This document shows, piece after piece, positions 36,701 through 47,255 of a stretch of DNA of 49,106 bases. Position 1 is the stretch's first letter; each line of letters begins with the position of its first letter. The translations under genes and the position numbers were made by a program. A model generated the notes under the pieces. The model was not told the DNA's origin, did no database searches, and worked only from the letters and a program-made list of their open reading frames with translations. This stretch comes from Hondaea fermentalgiana (lineage: Eukaryota; Sar; Bigyra; Thraustochytrida; Thraustochytriidae): NCBI GenBank assembly GCA_014084085.1, contig NPFB01000062.1, positions 14,510 through 63,615 on the forward strand, read 5' to 3'.

Positions 36701-39700
36701 AAGCAATTCGATCCCTTCTTTCAGCTATGGACCATGTCTGCGGACTTTATCTCTTCCACCAAGGAGTGGCTCACGGGTCCCTTTTCCGATGTCAACGGCG
36801 ATGAGGTTGAGAAGCAAGTCACGGAATGGTGGACAACATCGTATCGTTTGATGAAGACCTTCGGCTCGGACAATGAAGGTGCAGCCGAGATTGCGGGCCG
36901 TCTGCGCCAGGACTCGGACGCCTTCAAGAGCTACATGCCTCTTATTCGTGCGCTCGCAAGTCCGGCGCTGCGCGAACGTCATTGGAACGCGCTCGGTGAG
37001 CTCATTCAAGAAGAGATCAGCCCCAATGACCTCACGCTTCAACGCCTCATTGATCTCAACATCATGGACCGCATGGAGGAGGTCGAGACCATCACTGTCA
37101 AGGCCGAAAAGGAGTTTGCCCTCGAAAAGAACATTGAGGCCATGGCCGCCGAGTGGAACGGCATTGACTTCTCCACAATGGAGTATAAAAACACGGGCAC
37201 CTTTGTCATCAAGGGTACGGATGACGTCATTGCCCTCCTCGACGACCACATTGTCAAGATTCAGACCATGGTGGGAAGCCCTTATATCAAACCGATCAAA
37301 CACAAGGCGATCCAGTGGGAGAAAAGACTCATGTACATTCAAACACTCATTGACGAAATGCTCAAGTGCCAGCGCGCATGGATGTATCTGGAGCCTATCT
37401 TTGGCTCGGACGATATCATGCGCCAGATGCCCACGGAGGGCCGGCGCTTCAACTCTGTGGACGGTGTCTGGCGCAAGGTCTTGGGCAAGATTAACGAGTC
37501 GCCAAGCGTCATGAACACGACCAACGATGATACGCTCGTGGACCGCTTCAAACAGGCCAACGAACGTCTCGACCAGATTCAAAAGGGGCTCAATGACTAC
37601 CTCGAGGTTAAACGCATGTCCTTTGCTCGATTCTTCTTCCTGAGTAACGATGAGCTCTTGGAAATCGTGTCTCAGACTAAGGATCCACAAGCCGTGCAGC
37701 CCTTTCTGCAAAAGTGTTTCGAGGGCGTCGGCCAGGTCGTTTTCGGCAAGGACATGGTTCCGCCCGAAGAACAGAACCCGCCTCGTGGAGAACCCTTTAT
37801 TGTTGGCGGCAGCGACGATTTGCGTATTCCCCGACTCGTGTCGAACGAAGGCGAAATCGTTGACCTGTCCATCGTTGTCGACCCTAACTCAGGCCCGAAC
37901 AAGGGTAACGTCGAGCTTTGGCTCAGCGACTTTGAAATGTCCATGCGCATCACGGTCAAAGAAATCTTGCAGGCTGCCGCAAGCGAGTATCCTGTAATGG
38001 AGAATCTCGACGTCAACCCGGAGCGTGCCAAGTGGGTGATTTCCTGGCCCGGTCAGGTTGTTCTCAACGCTAGTCAGCTCTTCTGGACCAAGGAGGTCAC
38101 CACGGCTATCAAGGCTGGGCGTCTCGAGCACTACACGGAGCAGCTCAACCAGCAGTTGCTGCAAATTGTCCACTTAGTACGAGGCAAACTGAGCAAGATG
38201 GAGCGCACGACCCTTGGTGCTCTTTCCGTCATTGATGTGCATCAGCGGGACGTGGTGGCCGAGATGGCGGAAAAGGGAGTCAGCGATCCCAACGAATTCG
38301 AGTGGATGGCGCAGCTCCGATACTATTGGGAGCTTCACGATGATGACTTTGGCCGATACGGTAAGGATCCAAACAATATGGTGGTACGCATCCTCAACGC
38401 CACGCAGCTCTATGCCTACGAGTACCTCGGAAACAGCTCCCGACTCATTATTACCCCGCTTACCGATCGCTGCTACCGCACGCTCATGGGCGCTGTCTCT
38501 CTCCTGTACGGTGGAGCTCCTGCCGGACCCGCCGGTACCGGCAAGACCGAAACCACCAAGGATCTTTCCAAGGCAATTGCCAAACAGTGTGTCGTCTTCA
38601 ACTGCTCCGATGGTCTCGATTATCTTGCCATGGCCAAGTTCTTCAAAGGCATTGCGCAGGCAGGTGCGTGGGCCTGTTTTGATGAGTTCAACCGCATCGA
38701 GCTCGAGGTGCTTTCTGTGATCGCTCAGCAGATCCTCACAATCGTCAAGGCAAAACGTGCGCGTGCCAAGCGCTTCGATTTCGAGGGCTCTACCTTGACG
38801 CTGAATCCTGATGCAAACTCCTTCATTACCATGAACCCTGGTTACGCCGGTCGTCAGGAACTGCCCGATAACTTGCAGGCCCTCTTTCGCCCCTGTGCAA
38901 TGATGGTTCCCGACTATGCCCTCATTGCCGAAATCAAGCTCTTCTCCTTTGGCTTTGCGGACAACCGCAACCTTGCACGCAAGCTCACCCAGGTGTTAAT
39001 TCTGTGCTCTGAACAGCTCAGTTCACAAAAGCACTACGATTACGGTATGCGTGCCGTCTTTTCTATTCTTGTGCGTGCCGGTAAGCTGCGTCAGGATCTC
39101 GGAGACGTGTGGACTGAAGCAATGATTGTGCTCTCTGCCGTCACCGACGTCAACTTGCCAAAGTTCAATACGGCTGATATCCCTCTCTTCAAGGGTATCA
39201 CTTCGGATCTTTTCCCTGGCGTGGAGCTGCCCACGCCAGACTACCGCACGCTTATGCAAGCTATTCGCGATGTCTGCGAGGACGATAATCTCCAGCCGGA
39301 CGAGCCGTTTCTGCGCGCCGTCATCCAGCTCTACGAGACCGTGATGGTGCGTCACGGTCTCATGGTTGTCGGAGAGACTTTTTCCGGCAAAACGTGCGTG
39401 ACGCACACGCTGGCCAAGGCCATGTCACGGATCCAAGACGACCCCAAGTTCGAAGGCACTGTTCGCATTCACACCATGAATCCGAAGTCTATCACGCAGG
39501 GCCAGCTCTATGGTTCATTCGATGAAAACACTCATGAGTGGACGGATGGCATTCTGGCTGTCACGTACCGCAATGCCTCCAAGGACACCACCGAGGACCG
39601 TCAGTGGATCATGTTTGACGGTCCGGTCGATGCTGTGTGGATTGAGGATATGAACACTGTGCTTGACGATAACAAGAAGCTGTGTCTGCAGAGTGGTGAG

Positions 39701-42700
39701 ATTGTCAAGATGTCTGCGCGCATGACCATGATGTTCGAGCCTGAGGACCTCGAGGAGGCTAGTCCGGCCACTGTGTCTCGCGTCGGTATGGTCTTCCTCG
39801 AACAAAAGCGTCTTGGCTGGCGCCCGCTCGTGCGTTCGTGGGTGAACCGTATGCCGTTGCTTTTGGCGGAATGTGGCGCGCCGACCGAGGTCATGACACT
39901 TTTTGAAGCGTACTTTGAGCCCTTTGTCTTTCAGCTCCGCGATGTATGTGCCATCCCCACGCCCATCACGGATAGCGAGCTGTGCGCATCGGTCCTCCGC
40001 CTCATGTCGAGCACGTTGTTTGACCCCTTTCAGCCAGCCAACACCAAGGACAAGGAACCCCCGAAAGATCCGCTTCGCGTCGTCGAGGGTGCCTTTCTCT
40101 TTGCACTCATCTGGGCAGTCGGCGGCGTCACGGATGAGCGTGGCCGTCAGATCCTCGACAACTATCTGAAGCGACTCATCACTGGCATGATGGAGGGCCA
40201 GCCCGCATGGGAGCAATTTGTCCTCAAGAACCCAGCGTACAAGGATGCTATGAACGAGCCGCGCGAGTTGCGCACGCCAATGCCCTTTGATCAGGGTAGT
40301 ATCTTTGACTATGTCTTCTTCTGCGACAAGGGACTTTGGACTCCGTGGATGGACATTACGCCCCGTTTCATGCCTGGGTCCGATACCCAGTATCAGGACA
40401 TTCTCGTCCCCACGGTGGACACCACGCGCAACGAGTGGATCATCCAGCGCCTCGTAGAACACACGCAGCCAGTACTCGTCACAGGTTCCACAGGAACGGG
40501 TAAGACGGTCAGTGTGCAAAACGTCTTGCTCAAGGCCTTGGACCAAAATGTGTACAAGCCCATGTTCATCAACTTTAGTGCGCAGACCAGCGCCAACCAG
40601 ACGCAGGACATCATTGACGGCAAGCTGGACAAGCGGCGAAAGGGCATCTTCGGTCCACCCATTGGCAAACGCATCGTGATCATGGTCGATGATCTCAACA
40701 TGCCCGCCAAGGAGGTCTATGGCGCCCAGCCTCCCATCGAAATCTTGCGCCAGTACATGGACCACACCGGGTGGTACGATCGCAAGGAAAAGACCTTCCG
40801 CAAGCTCATTGACATTCAATTTGTCGCTGCCATGGGCCCGCCTGGTGGTGGTCGTACGCAGATCACTCAGCGCTACGTGCGCCACTACTCGATGCTTAAT
40901 CTCCTGCCGTTCGAAGCGAGCTCACTAGCGGTTATTTTCGGAACCATCATGGAGTGGTTTGCCAAGCCCTTTGGGCCAAAGATCAAAGCCGTGGTTCCCA
41001 GCGTGGTGTCTTCCACTATTGCCCTCTACAAGCAGATCGCCGAGGACATGCTTCCAACGCCGGCCAAGTCGCATTACACTTTTAACTTGCGTGATCTGAG
41101 TAAGGTCTTTCAAGGTATTTGCATGGGCAGCGCGGATCGCATCAAGGAAACGAACCAGCTCGTTCGCATATGGGGTCACGAATGCATGCGCGTCTTCAAG
41201 GATCGCCTCATCAACGAGGAGGACCGCAGCTGGTTCGACGAGGCGCTCGGTGGTAAGGTGTCAGAACACTACAGCGCGGACTGGTCAAAGATCGCGCCGC
41301 GCAATCGCCCGCTCATTTACGGCAACTTCATTGATCCTACACAGCTCGTGGAATCGCGCGTGTACGACGAGCTCGACGACATGGCCACCCTCAAGGAGGT
41401 CATGGAAGGCTACCTTGTCGACTACAACAACATGTCGTCCAAGAAGATGAACCTTGTGCTTTTTATGAACGCCATCGAGCACGTTGCCCGCATCAGCCGT
41501 GTGTTGTGCCAGCCTCTGGGTAACGCGCTCTTGGTCGGCGTTGGCGGTTCAGGCCGCAAGTCGCTCACGACGCTCGCTGTTTCGCTCAACGAGCAAGTGC
41601 TCTTTCAAATCGAGATTTCAAAGGTGTACGGCATGCCTGAATGGCATGATGATTTGCGGCGCATGCTCAAGATGGCCGGCGTCGAGGGAAAGCAAACGGT
41701 CTTTCTCTTCGCCGATACGCAGGTGGTGAACGAAGGTTTCGTCGAGGATATTAACAATATCCTCAATACTGGCGAAGTGCCTAACCTCTTTAACATGGAG
41801 GATCAGACTGAGATTGTAGAGTCTGTGCGACCCGTGGCAGAGAAGCTTGGCTTGGAGCTGAATACGCAGGCCGAGGTAATGCAGTTCTTTGTCAAGCGAT
41901 GCCGGCAGAACCTGCACGTGGTCTTGGCCTTTTCGCCTGTCGGCGACTCCTTCCGCGACCGTCTGCGGCGCTTCCCCTCGCTGGTCAATTGCTGCGCGAT
42001 TGACTGGTTCACAGAGTGGCCCAAGGATGCTCTGCTGAGTGTGGCGCATCACTTTTTGAGTGCAATTGAGCTCGACGATGCGCTCAAGACAGGCATTGTC
42101 GATGTCTGTGTGGACATGCAGCAGCGTACATCACGCATGGCCGAACGCTTCCTGGAAGAGATGGGCCGCTACTACTATGTGACGCCGACCTCTTACCTCG
42201 AGCTCATCAATACCTTTAAGACGCTCATTGAGAAGCAGCGAACGATGATTTCAGAAAAGCGCTCGCGCTATGCCAACGGTCTGCAAAAGCTTCAGGAAAC
42301 CGCCGAACAGGTTGCAGAAATGCGTCAAGAGCTGGAGGCGCTACAGCCCAAGCTGGTGATTGCTCAAAAGGAGACTGACGCCAAGCTGGAAATGGTCCAG
42401 GGCAAGCAGAAGGAAGCCGATCAGCAAAAGGAGATCGTGCAGCGGGATGAGGCGCAAGCCAAAGAGCAGGCTGCCTCGTGCGAAAAGGATAAGGCAGAGT
42501 GCGAGGAGATGCTTGCCGAGGCCATCCCGGCCTTGGAAGGCGCCGTCAAGGCTCTCTCGACACTGAGCAAGAACGACATTACTGAGGTCAAGTCGCTCAA
42601 GACCCCGCCTGCCGGTGTAAAGCTCACTCTCGAGGCAGTGTGCATCATGATGGGGGTCAAGCCACGCAAGGTCCCGAACCCGAACGGAAAGGGCAAGGTC

Positions 42701-45700
42701 GACGACTATTGGGAGCCCGCAAAGAAGGAACTCCTCAACGACCCGCGCTTCCTTCAGCGTCTCGTCGAATACGACAAGGACAATATTTCTGAGGAGGTCA
42801 TCAATAAGGTCAAGCCCTTCTGTGAGCGCGACGATTTCCGACCCGAAGTCATCAAAAAGTCTTCAGTTGCCGCTGCTGGACTGTGTAAGTGGGTGCATGC
42901 CATGGTAGTGTACGAGCGCATCGCTCGCGTCGTGGCGCCAAAACGTGCTGCTCTCGCCAAAGCCAACGCTGACCTTGCCGAGGCTATGGGCATGCTGCAG
43001 GCCAAGCAAGCCGAGTTGCAGGCCGTGCTGGACAACCTGCAAATGCTGCAGAATGAGCTGCAGGACACCATGGATAAAAAAGAGGCTCTCGAGCAGCAGG
43101 TCGCGGATTGTGCCACAAAGCTTGACCGCGCCTCGCGTCTCATCGGCGGTCTCGGTGGTGAGAAGACCCGCTGGACGCAATTTGTTGCAGATCTCGGGGT
43201 ACAGTACGAGAATGCCGTGGGAGATATTCTGCTCTCTTCGGGCGTGATCGCCTACCTTGGTGTGTTCACGCAGTCGTATCGATCCTCGTGCATCGAAGAA
43301 TGGGCGAGTCAGCTCGCGCAAAACTCCATTCCGTCCACAGAGCCGTTTTCACTGAACCAGACGCTTGGTGAGCCCGTGAAGATTCGTGCATGGACCATTG
43401 CGAAGCTGCCAAATGACGGTTTTTCGATTGACAACGCCATTATGCTGTACGCCTCGAACCGCTGGCCTCTCATGATTGATCCGCAGGGTCAGGCGAATCG
43501 CTGGGTGCGCAACGTGGAGGCTGATAACGGCTTGAAGGTCATCAAGCAGACACAATCGGACTTTGTGCGCAATCTAGAGAATGCCATTTCGTTTGGTCTT
43601 CCTGTTCTCCTCGAGAATGTTGGCGAAAACTTGGACCCAATTCTCGAGCCAGTGCTTACCAAGCAGATTGTCAACAAGGGTGGGTCCAAGACCATGCAGC
43701 TCGGTGACAACATTGTCGAGTACGACGACCGCTTTCGCTTCTACATGACCACCAAACTTCGCAACCCTCACTACTCGCCCGAGACAGTCGTCAAGGTGAC
43801 GTTGATTAATTTTGTGGCCAACGAGGAGGGTCTCAAGGATCAAATGCTTGGTATCACGGTGCGTCGTGAGACGCCCGAGCTGGAAGCTCAGCGCGAGCAG
43901 CTTGTCGTGGAGGATGCCGAGAACAAGCGCATTCTTAAGGAACTAGAGGACAAGATTCTCGAGCTGCTCGCCAAGGCGGAGGGCAATATCCTCGATGATG
44001 AGGTCCTCATCAACACGCTGTCCGAGTCAAAGGCCACCTCTGACCAGATCATGAAGCAAGTGGCCATTGCAGAGAAGACGGCCATTAAGATCAACAACAC
44101 GCGCGCTGGGTATGTGCCTGTCGCCAAGGTTTCGTCGAACTTGTTCTTTTGCGTTGCCGATTTGGCGGGTGTGGATCCGATGTATCAATTCAGTCTTGAT
44201 TGGTATGCAAACCTTTACAATCTCGCCATTGATCGTGCGGCCAAGGGAAGCAACTTGAACGATCGGCTCAAGGCGCTGACCGACACCTTTGCAGAGATCC
44301 TCTACGACAATGTCTGTCGCAGCCTTTTCGAGAAGGACAAGCTGCTCTTTAGTTTTCTGCTATGTATCAAGATGCTCCAGCTGCGCGACGAGATGGATCC
44401 GGGCGAGCTGCGCTTCTTCCTCACGGGTTCAACTGCGGTCGACTTGTCGCGGCCCAATCCGGACAGTGAGAACAGCTTTCTCTCGGACAAATGTTGGGCC
44501 GACCTTCTCGCGCTGCACGACATTCCCAACGGTGTGTTTCCGCACTTCCATGAGGAAGTCGAAAGCGAGCTTTCCTTTTGGGAGAGTGTTTCGAATGCCC
44601 AGGACCCGTTGCAATTGATTCGCGAAAAGTACAGCGAACGTTTCGACCAGTTCCAGCAGCTCCTCCTTCTGCGCTGCATTCGGCTCGATAAGGTGGTCCC
44701 AGCCCTCATGGAGTTCATTATGGCCAAGATTGGCCAGCGCTTCATCGAACCGCCCCCCTTCGATCTCGGTGCAGGATACAGGGACTCCTCGTGCACGACG
44801 CCACTTCTTTTTGTGCTCACGCCTGGTGCCGACGCCATGACGGAGCTCATTCGCGTGGCGGAAGAGCTCGGCATGGACCAGAAGCTGTACTCGGTGTCGA
44901 TGGGACAGGGTCAGGGTCCTATTGCTGAACGCTCTATTGCAGAGGCTGTCGACAAGGGAGGCTGGGTGGCCCTTGAGAATCTGCACGTCATGCCTTCATG
45001 GTTTGAAATGCTTGAGAAGATTGTGGAAGACTTGCATCCCGATGTGGTTCACGAAGACTTTCGGCTGTGGCTCACGGCGTTACCGTGCAAGGAGTTTCCC
45101 GTATCGGTCCTCCAGAACGGCATCAAGATGACCCTCGAGCCGCCAAAGGGTCTACGTGCCAACCTCAAGGGCTCGTACGCGGCCCTTGACCGCGACTGGT
45201 TTGACTCCTGCCTCAAACCAGAGGCCTTTCACAAGATGTGCTTTGGTATTGCATTCCTGCACGCGCTTGTGCGTGAGCGATGCAAGTTTGGTCCACTTGG
45301 ATGGAACATCCCATACGAGTTTTCTGCCAGTGATCAGCGTATCTCGCTGGATCAGCTTCATCTCTTCCTCAACGAGTATGAGCAAATCCCTTGGGCTATG
45401 TTGCACTACCTGACGTCCAGCTGTAACTATGGTGGTCGTGTTACCGACGACAAGGACAGACGGTGTTTGGATACGATTGTGGCTGACTTTTACAAGCCTC
45501 CTATTCTTGAGGACAGTCACCGCTTCAGTCCATCAGGCATCTACTTCGCGCCACCTGATGGCGACATGGATAGCTATCTGGAGTACATCAACCAGTTGCC
45601 GTTCACGGAGATGCCCGAGGTCTTTGGTTTGCATGAAAACGCAGAGATCACAACGGCTATCACCAGTACGAACGCCCTCATGGTGGCAGCGCTCGAACTT

Positions 45701-46582
45701 CAGCCGCGCACGAGCGGTGGCGAGGGCATGTCATGGGCCGAGCAGCTCAATGAGCTCTCGAGTGACATTGAGAAGCGCATTCCCGATTTGTTTGATCTCG
45801 AAGTAGCCGCGGTGCGTTTCCCGGTTCTTTACGAAGAGTCGATGAACTCGACGCTGCGCCAGGAGCTCGAGCGATTTAACAACCTTTTGGCCGTCGTCAA
45901 GAGGTCCCTCAAGGACGTGCAGTTGGCCATTCGCGGTCTCGTGGTCATGAGCAGCGAACTCGAGGCCATGGGCAACTCAATGACGAATATGCTCGTTCCG
46001 GAAATGTGGTCTCGCGCTGCCTATCCCAGTTTGAAGCCCTTGTCATCTTGGGTCAATGATTTGCTGGACCGTCTTTCATTTTTTAACAAGTGGCTGGATG
46101 ACGGCACGCCTGCGGTTGTTGTGATCTCCTATCTCTTCTGGATTCCAGGTTTCACGACGGGTGTGCGTCAGAACTTTGCTCGCAAGCACAAGGTTGCCAT
46201 TGATCTCATCAAGTACACGAATGAGGTTCTTCCTCGCGACATGGACTGCTCGGCTCGGCTCGACGATGGCCACTACATTACTGGTTTGCACTTGCAGGGC
46301 GCTGGTTGGGAAGATGAAGGGCGTGTGCTGGTGGACTCGCGTCCCAAGGAGCTCTTTGTGGCGATGCCGTGCATCAAGCTGCTCCCAACGGAGGTCTCGC
46401 AGATTGTTGCGACGGATGACTACGAGTGCCCTGTGTACAAGACTTCCGAGCGTCGTGGTGTGCTCGCGACGACGGGTCACTCGAGCAACTTTGTCATGTT
46501 CCTGAATTTGCCAGTGCGCGACCAGCCTGCACCCTTTTGGATCAAGCGCGGCGTCGCTATGCTCTGTGCTCTCGACGACTAA
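33713..46582 (+). CDS. Axonemal dynein heavy chain, single-headed inner-arm type (4289 aa)
   Basis: Motor subunit of a ciliary inner-arm dynein: ATP-driven microtubule sliding in the axoneme. The ATG at 33713 starts an uninterrupted frame with no introns. The N-terminal tail (1 to about 1250) is basic and disordered for about 120 residues and contains an acidic insertion at about 690-750. Linker (about 1250-1570) precedes the AAA ring. Walker A sites: AAA1 GPAGTGKT 1605-1612 with Walker B CFDEFNR (D1657), AAA2 GETFSGKT from 1887, AAA3 GSTGTGKT from 2258, AAA4 GVGGSGRK from 2609. Stalk coiled coil about 2836-3000, microtubule-binding region about 3003-3066, return coil to about 3146, then AAA5, AAA6 and a C-terminal domain ending WIKRGVAMLCALDD. 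Motifs such as KGITSDLFPGV and FDGPVDAVWIEDMNTVLDDNKKLCL match the DNAH1/3/7/12 group, DNAH7-like at AAA1-AAA2. Exact orthology needs a tree. Confidence 0.97.
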   Translation: MLHGNGSERDEKIRRARSNAELQSTQERLTGSTSMTSLPVLGEDGSMSPPQHAKRSGASSRKKKRLQHGKAGSDSEKGLEGIREDDMLDHNNIPRRWKARYSNQESRARPLARGEEEIRPFPSELRKHRSLRDERAAEESKTRQAIEERRRHEEELEKRGLEDEDFLRLDQSKVPLELFDNSDFEKFSPQEWLERCTSGRSRLYMDGEWTWAPCDILSYDPARLQYEIVFRCNGKSKWVKRLNLIFDAEHEPTFWERLQTCTDLRELSKAMVRLEYFASRQDAEEIAPLSEPVWEQIYHLATARLERQQHEIDLPHTYEQAKLALTRGLVEDVDLLYVSTMQKIILREVSRRDEETRQRMQELKLPPFPARQPAPRYGKLQLPPETTDYTNAHDVISHAHWSGTSGMAVTVSWLEDTWRDEFGRALMIDTSLADPASKNAFSLTDFVDRQVEHCSHLALRLQRNWWQGVANNMLDNLASDYNFYENDLEVIRTSDTAKVLLRFQIQMAFQLQELVLRSLHEWSRIFNSASKNPALRDTAAFLRVELHEVDEAITVTPSFDEVADAAQAVVDKVIAAVRGLNTVDHELLSLHELTPKPLLYIDDPVRVNESESPMVAKVNACLKKVRGEVAAFLRADFDTTLRIAASYDRYLQLLREDPETHVEAFAQPKLVSKKELKAQQLAAEAAAAAAEEEGGDAENGDEASGSAPSDKANNDGPKTSGGDDDGDDEDEEGEEEEEAEEEEESDELVEVPISREEFRAEIAKFHEAMHAVMVETYHEEVCGSFLLQTVSIKEEIAARAKEQIDAFADYLLEIQNDRAEALTEEYERILQRIATKPKNEIELVDLEEFIEDAKVRMEGLADAVADVHSWNEMLEEFGCQIPAEAFQLSWSLKLWPNRILAAQAATMRALEVDKVAMIETLAREKEEFDRALDQYTLEVEAFEKHDDYEKLHDIVSEAYSIEEKLNQAAEQIANFNLRDRAFGFDTGDYPTLDLCKKQFDPFFQLWTMSADFISSTKEWLTGPFSDVNGDEVEKQVTEWWTTSYRLMKTFGSDNEGAAEIAGRLRQDSDAFKSYMPLIRALASPALRERHWNALGELIQEEISPNDLTLQRLIDLNIMDRMEEVETITVKAEKEFALEKNIEAMAAEWNGIDFSTMEYKNTGTFVIKGTDDVIALLDDHIVKIQTMVGSPYIKPIKHKAIQWEKRLMYIQTLIDEMLKCQRAWMYLEPIFGSDDIMRQMPTEGRRFNSVDGVWRKVLGKINESPSVMNTTNDDTLVDRFKQANERLDQIQKGLNDYLEVKRMSFARFFFLSNDELLEIVSQTKDPQAVQPFLQKCFEGVGQVVFGKDMVPPEEQNPPRGEPFIVGGSDDLRIPRLVSNEGEIVDLSIVVDPNSGPNKGNVELWLSDFEMSMRITVKEILQAAASEYPVMENLDVNPERAKWVISWPGQVVLNASQLFWTKEVTTAIKAGRLEHYTEQLNQQLLQIVHLVRGKLSKMERTTLGALSVIDVHQRDVVAEMAEKGVSDPNEFEWMAQLRYYWELHDDDFGRYGKDPNNMVVRILNATQLYAYEYLGNSSRLIITPLTDRCYRTLMGAVSLLYGGAPAGPAGTGKTETTKDLSKAIAKQCVVFNCSDGLDYLAMAKFFKGIAQAGAWACFDEFNRIELEVLSVIAQQILTIVKAKRARAKRFDFEGSTLTLNPDANSFITMNPGYAGRQELPDNLQALFRPCAMMVPDYALIAEIKLFSFGFADNRNLARKLTQVLILCSEQLSSQKHYDYGMRAVFSILVRAGKLRQDLGDVWTEAMIVLSAVTDVNLPKFNTADIPLFKGITSDLFPGVELPTPDYRTLMQAIRDVCEDDNLQPDEPFLRAVIQLYETVMVRHGLMVVGETFSGKTCVTHTLAKAMSRIQDDPKFEGTVRIHTMNPKSITQGQLYGSFDENTHEWTDGILAVTYRNASKDTTEDRQWIMFDGPVDAVWIEDMNTVLDDNKKLCLQSGEIVKMSARMTMMFEPEDLEEASPATVSRVGMVFLEQKRLGWRPLVRSWVNRMPLLLAECGAPTEVMTLFEAYFEPFVFQLRDVCAIPTPITDSELCASVLRLMSSTLFDPFQPANTKDKEPPKDPLRVVEGAFLFALIWAVGGVTDERGRQILDNYLKRLITGMMEGQPAWEQFVLKNPAYKDAMNEPRELRTPMPFDQGSIFDYVFFCDKGLWTPWMDITPRFMPGSDTQYQDILVPTVDTTRNEWIIQRLVEHTQPVLVTGSTGTGKTVSVQNVLLKALDQNVYKPMFINFSAQTSANQTQDIIDGKLDKRRKGIFGPPIGKRIVIMVDDLNMPAKEVYGAQPPIEILRQYMDHTGWYDRKEKTFRKLIDIQFVAAMGPPGGGRTQITQRYVRHYSMLNLLPFEASSLAVIFGTIMEWFAKPFGPKIKAVVPSVVSSTIALYKQIAEDMLPTPAKSHYTFNLRDLSKVFQGICMGSADRIKETNQLVRIWGHECMRVFKDRLINEEDRSWFDEALGGKVSEHYSADWSKIAPRNRPLIYGNFIDPTQLVESRVYDELDDMATLKEVMEGYLVDYNNMSSKKMNLVLFMNAIEHVARISRVLCQPLGNALLVGVGGSGRKSLTTLAVSLNEQVLFQIEISKVYGMPEWHDDLRRMLKMAGVEGKQTVFLFADTQVVNEGFVEDINNILNTGEVPNLFNMEDQTEIVESVRPVAEKLGLELNTQAEVMQFFVKRCRQNLHVVLAFSPVGDSFRDRLRRFPSLVNCCAIDWFTEWPKDALLSVAHHFLSAIELDDALKTGIVDVCVDMQQRTSRMAERFLEEMGRYYYVTPTSYLELINTFKTLIEKQRTMISEKRSRYANGLQKLQETAEQVAEMRQELEALQPKLVIAQKETDAKLEMVQGKQKEADQQKEIVQRDEAQAKEQAASCEKDKAECEEMLAEAIPALEGAVKALSTLSKNDITEVKSLKTPPAGVKLTLEAVCIMMGVKPRKVPNPNGKGKVDDYWEPAKKELLNDPRFLQRLVEYDKDNISEEVINKVKPFCERDDFRPEVIKKSSVAAAGLCKWVHAMVVYERIARVVAPKRAALAKANADLAEAMGMLQAKQAELQAVLDNLQMLQNELQDTMDKKEALEQQVADCATKLDRASRLIGGLGGEKTRWTQFVADLGVQYENAVGDILLSSGVIAYLGVFTQSYRSSCIEEWASQLAQNSIPSTEPFSLNQTLGEPVKIRAWTIAKLPNDGFSIDNAIMLYASNRWPLMIDPQGQANRWVRNVEADNGLKVIKQTQSDFVRNLENAISFGLPVLLENVGENLDPILEPVLTKQIVNKGGSKTMQLGDNIVEYDDRFRFYMTTKLRNPHYSPETVVKVTLINFVANEEGLKDQMLGITVRRETPELEAQREQLVVEDAENKRILKELEDKILELLAKAEGNILDDEVLINTLSESKATSDQIMKQVAIAEKTAIKINNTRAGYVPVAKVSSNLFFCVADLAGVDPMYQFSLDWYANLYNLAIDRAAKGSNLNDRLKALTDTFAEILYDNVCRSLFEKDKLLFSFLLCIKMLQLRDEMDPGELRFFLTGSTAVDLSRPNPDSENSFLSDKCWADLLALHDIPNGVFPHFHEEVESELSFWESVSNAQDPLQLIREKYSERFDQFQQLLLLRCIRLDKVVPALMEFIMAKIGQRFIEPPPFDLGAGYRDSSCTTPLLFVLTPGADAMTELIRVAEELGMDQKLYSVSMGQGQGPIAERSIAEAVDKGGWVALENLHVMPSWFEMLEKIVEDLHPDVVHEDFRLWLTALPCKEFPVSVLQNGIKMTLEPPKGLRANLKGSYAALDRDWFDSCLKPEAFHKMCFGIAFLHALVRERCKFGPLGWNIPYEFSASDQRISLDQLHLFLNEYEQIPWAMLHYLTSSCNYGGRVTDDKDRRCLDTIVADFYKPPILEDSHRFSPSGIYFAPPDGDMDSYLEYINQLPFTEMPEVFGLHENAEITTAITSTNALMVAALELQPRTSGGEGMSWAEQLNELSSDIEKRIPDLFDLEVAAVRFPVLYEESMNSTLRQELERFNNLLAVVKRSLKDVQLAIRGLVVMSSELEAMGNSMTNMLVPEMWSRAAYPSLKPLSSWVNDLLDRLSFFNKWLDDGTPAVVVISYLFWIPGFTTGVRQNFARKHKVAIDLIKYTNEVLPRDMDCSARLDDGHYITGLHLQGAGWEDEGRVLVDSRPKELFVAMPCIKLLPTEVSQIVATDDYECPVYKTSERRGVLATTGHSSNFVMFLNLPVRDQPAPFWIKRGVAMLCALDD

Positions 46583-46666
46583 AGGTCGCACAAATTTTCT
46601 CGGCCCAACAGCGTCTTCAGGCCGGCGTTCCTCATCACATCATTCTGGGCCTAGGTAGGCCTATAT

Positions 46667-46725
46667 ATCATCATCATCATCGTCATAAGTATCATTATCA
46701 TAACATCATCCTCATCCTCATCCTC
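46667..46725. repeat. Interrupted (ATC)n repeat
   Basis: ATC units with CGT, TAA and CTC interruptions, just after the dynein stop codon. Confidence 0.8.
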
Positions 46726-47224
46726 GTGACTTCGCGAAAATGGCCAGGCATTCAGGCATTCAGGCAGCCAGTCGGCACCATTCGCAGAATGCCGCGACCA
46801 AAGCGTGCGTGCGCGGCGCGTGCTCGCTCGAACCGCCCTTCCTACTACCTCCAGCCGGGGTGGGCTTCTAGAAAGTGCGCCTGCCTGCCTGCCCATCGGG
46901 CGCACTCAGCAATCCGTCCGCCGCCTCTGCCACCGCCGCGCGAGCAGCGCATGTGTGTCGGCGTGGAACCTGGACGTGCGTACGTCTCTCTGCAGCTGCT
47001 CCTCCTCGCGTCGCCGGCCTCTTCGCCTTCGCCCTCGCCACCGGCCGGCGCCAGCAGACCCGCATCGACGCCATCGCAAAGCCAAGAGCGCGCGCGGCCT
47101 CGTCCCCGGCATCCAGGACCAGTTGAAGCAAGCAGGCAGGCAAGCAGCGCGTGCATAGTGGTCGACTCAAAGTGTGGGCGGCGTGCATTGATTGACCGCG
47201 ACAGAGCGATTGCGATTGGCAGGG

Positions 47225-47255
47225 TGATTGATCGATCGATCGATCGATTGATCGA
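47225..47255. repeat. (GATC)n self-complementary repeat
   Basis: About seven GATC/GATT units, about 230 bases upstream of the dehydratase ATG. Comparable to the run at 15821-15846. Confidence 0.9.
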
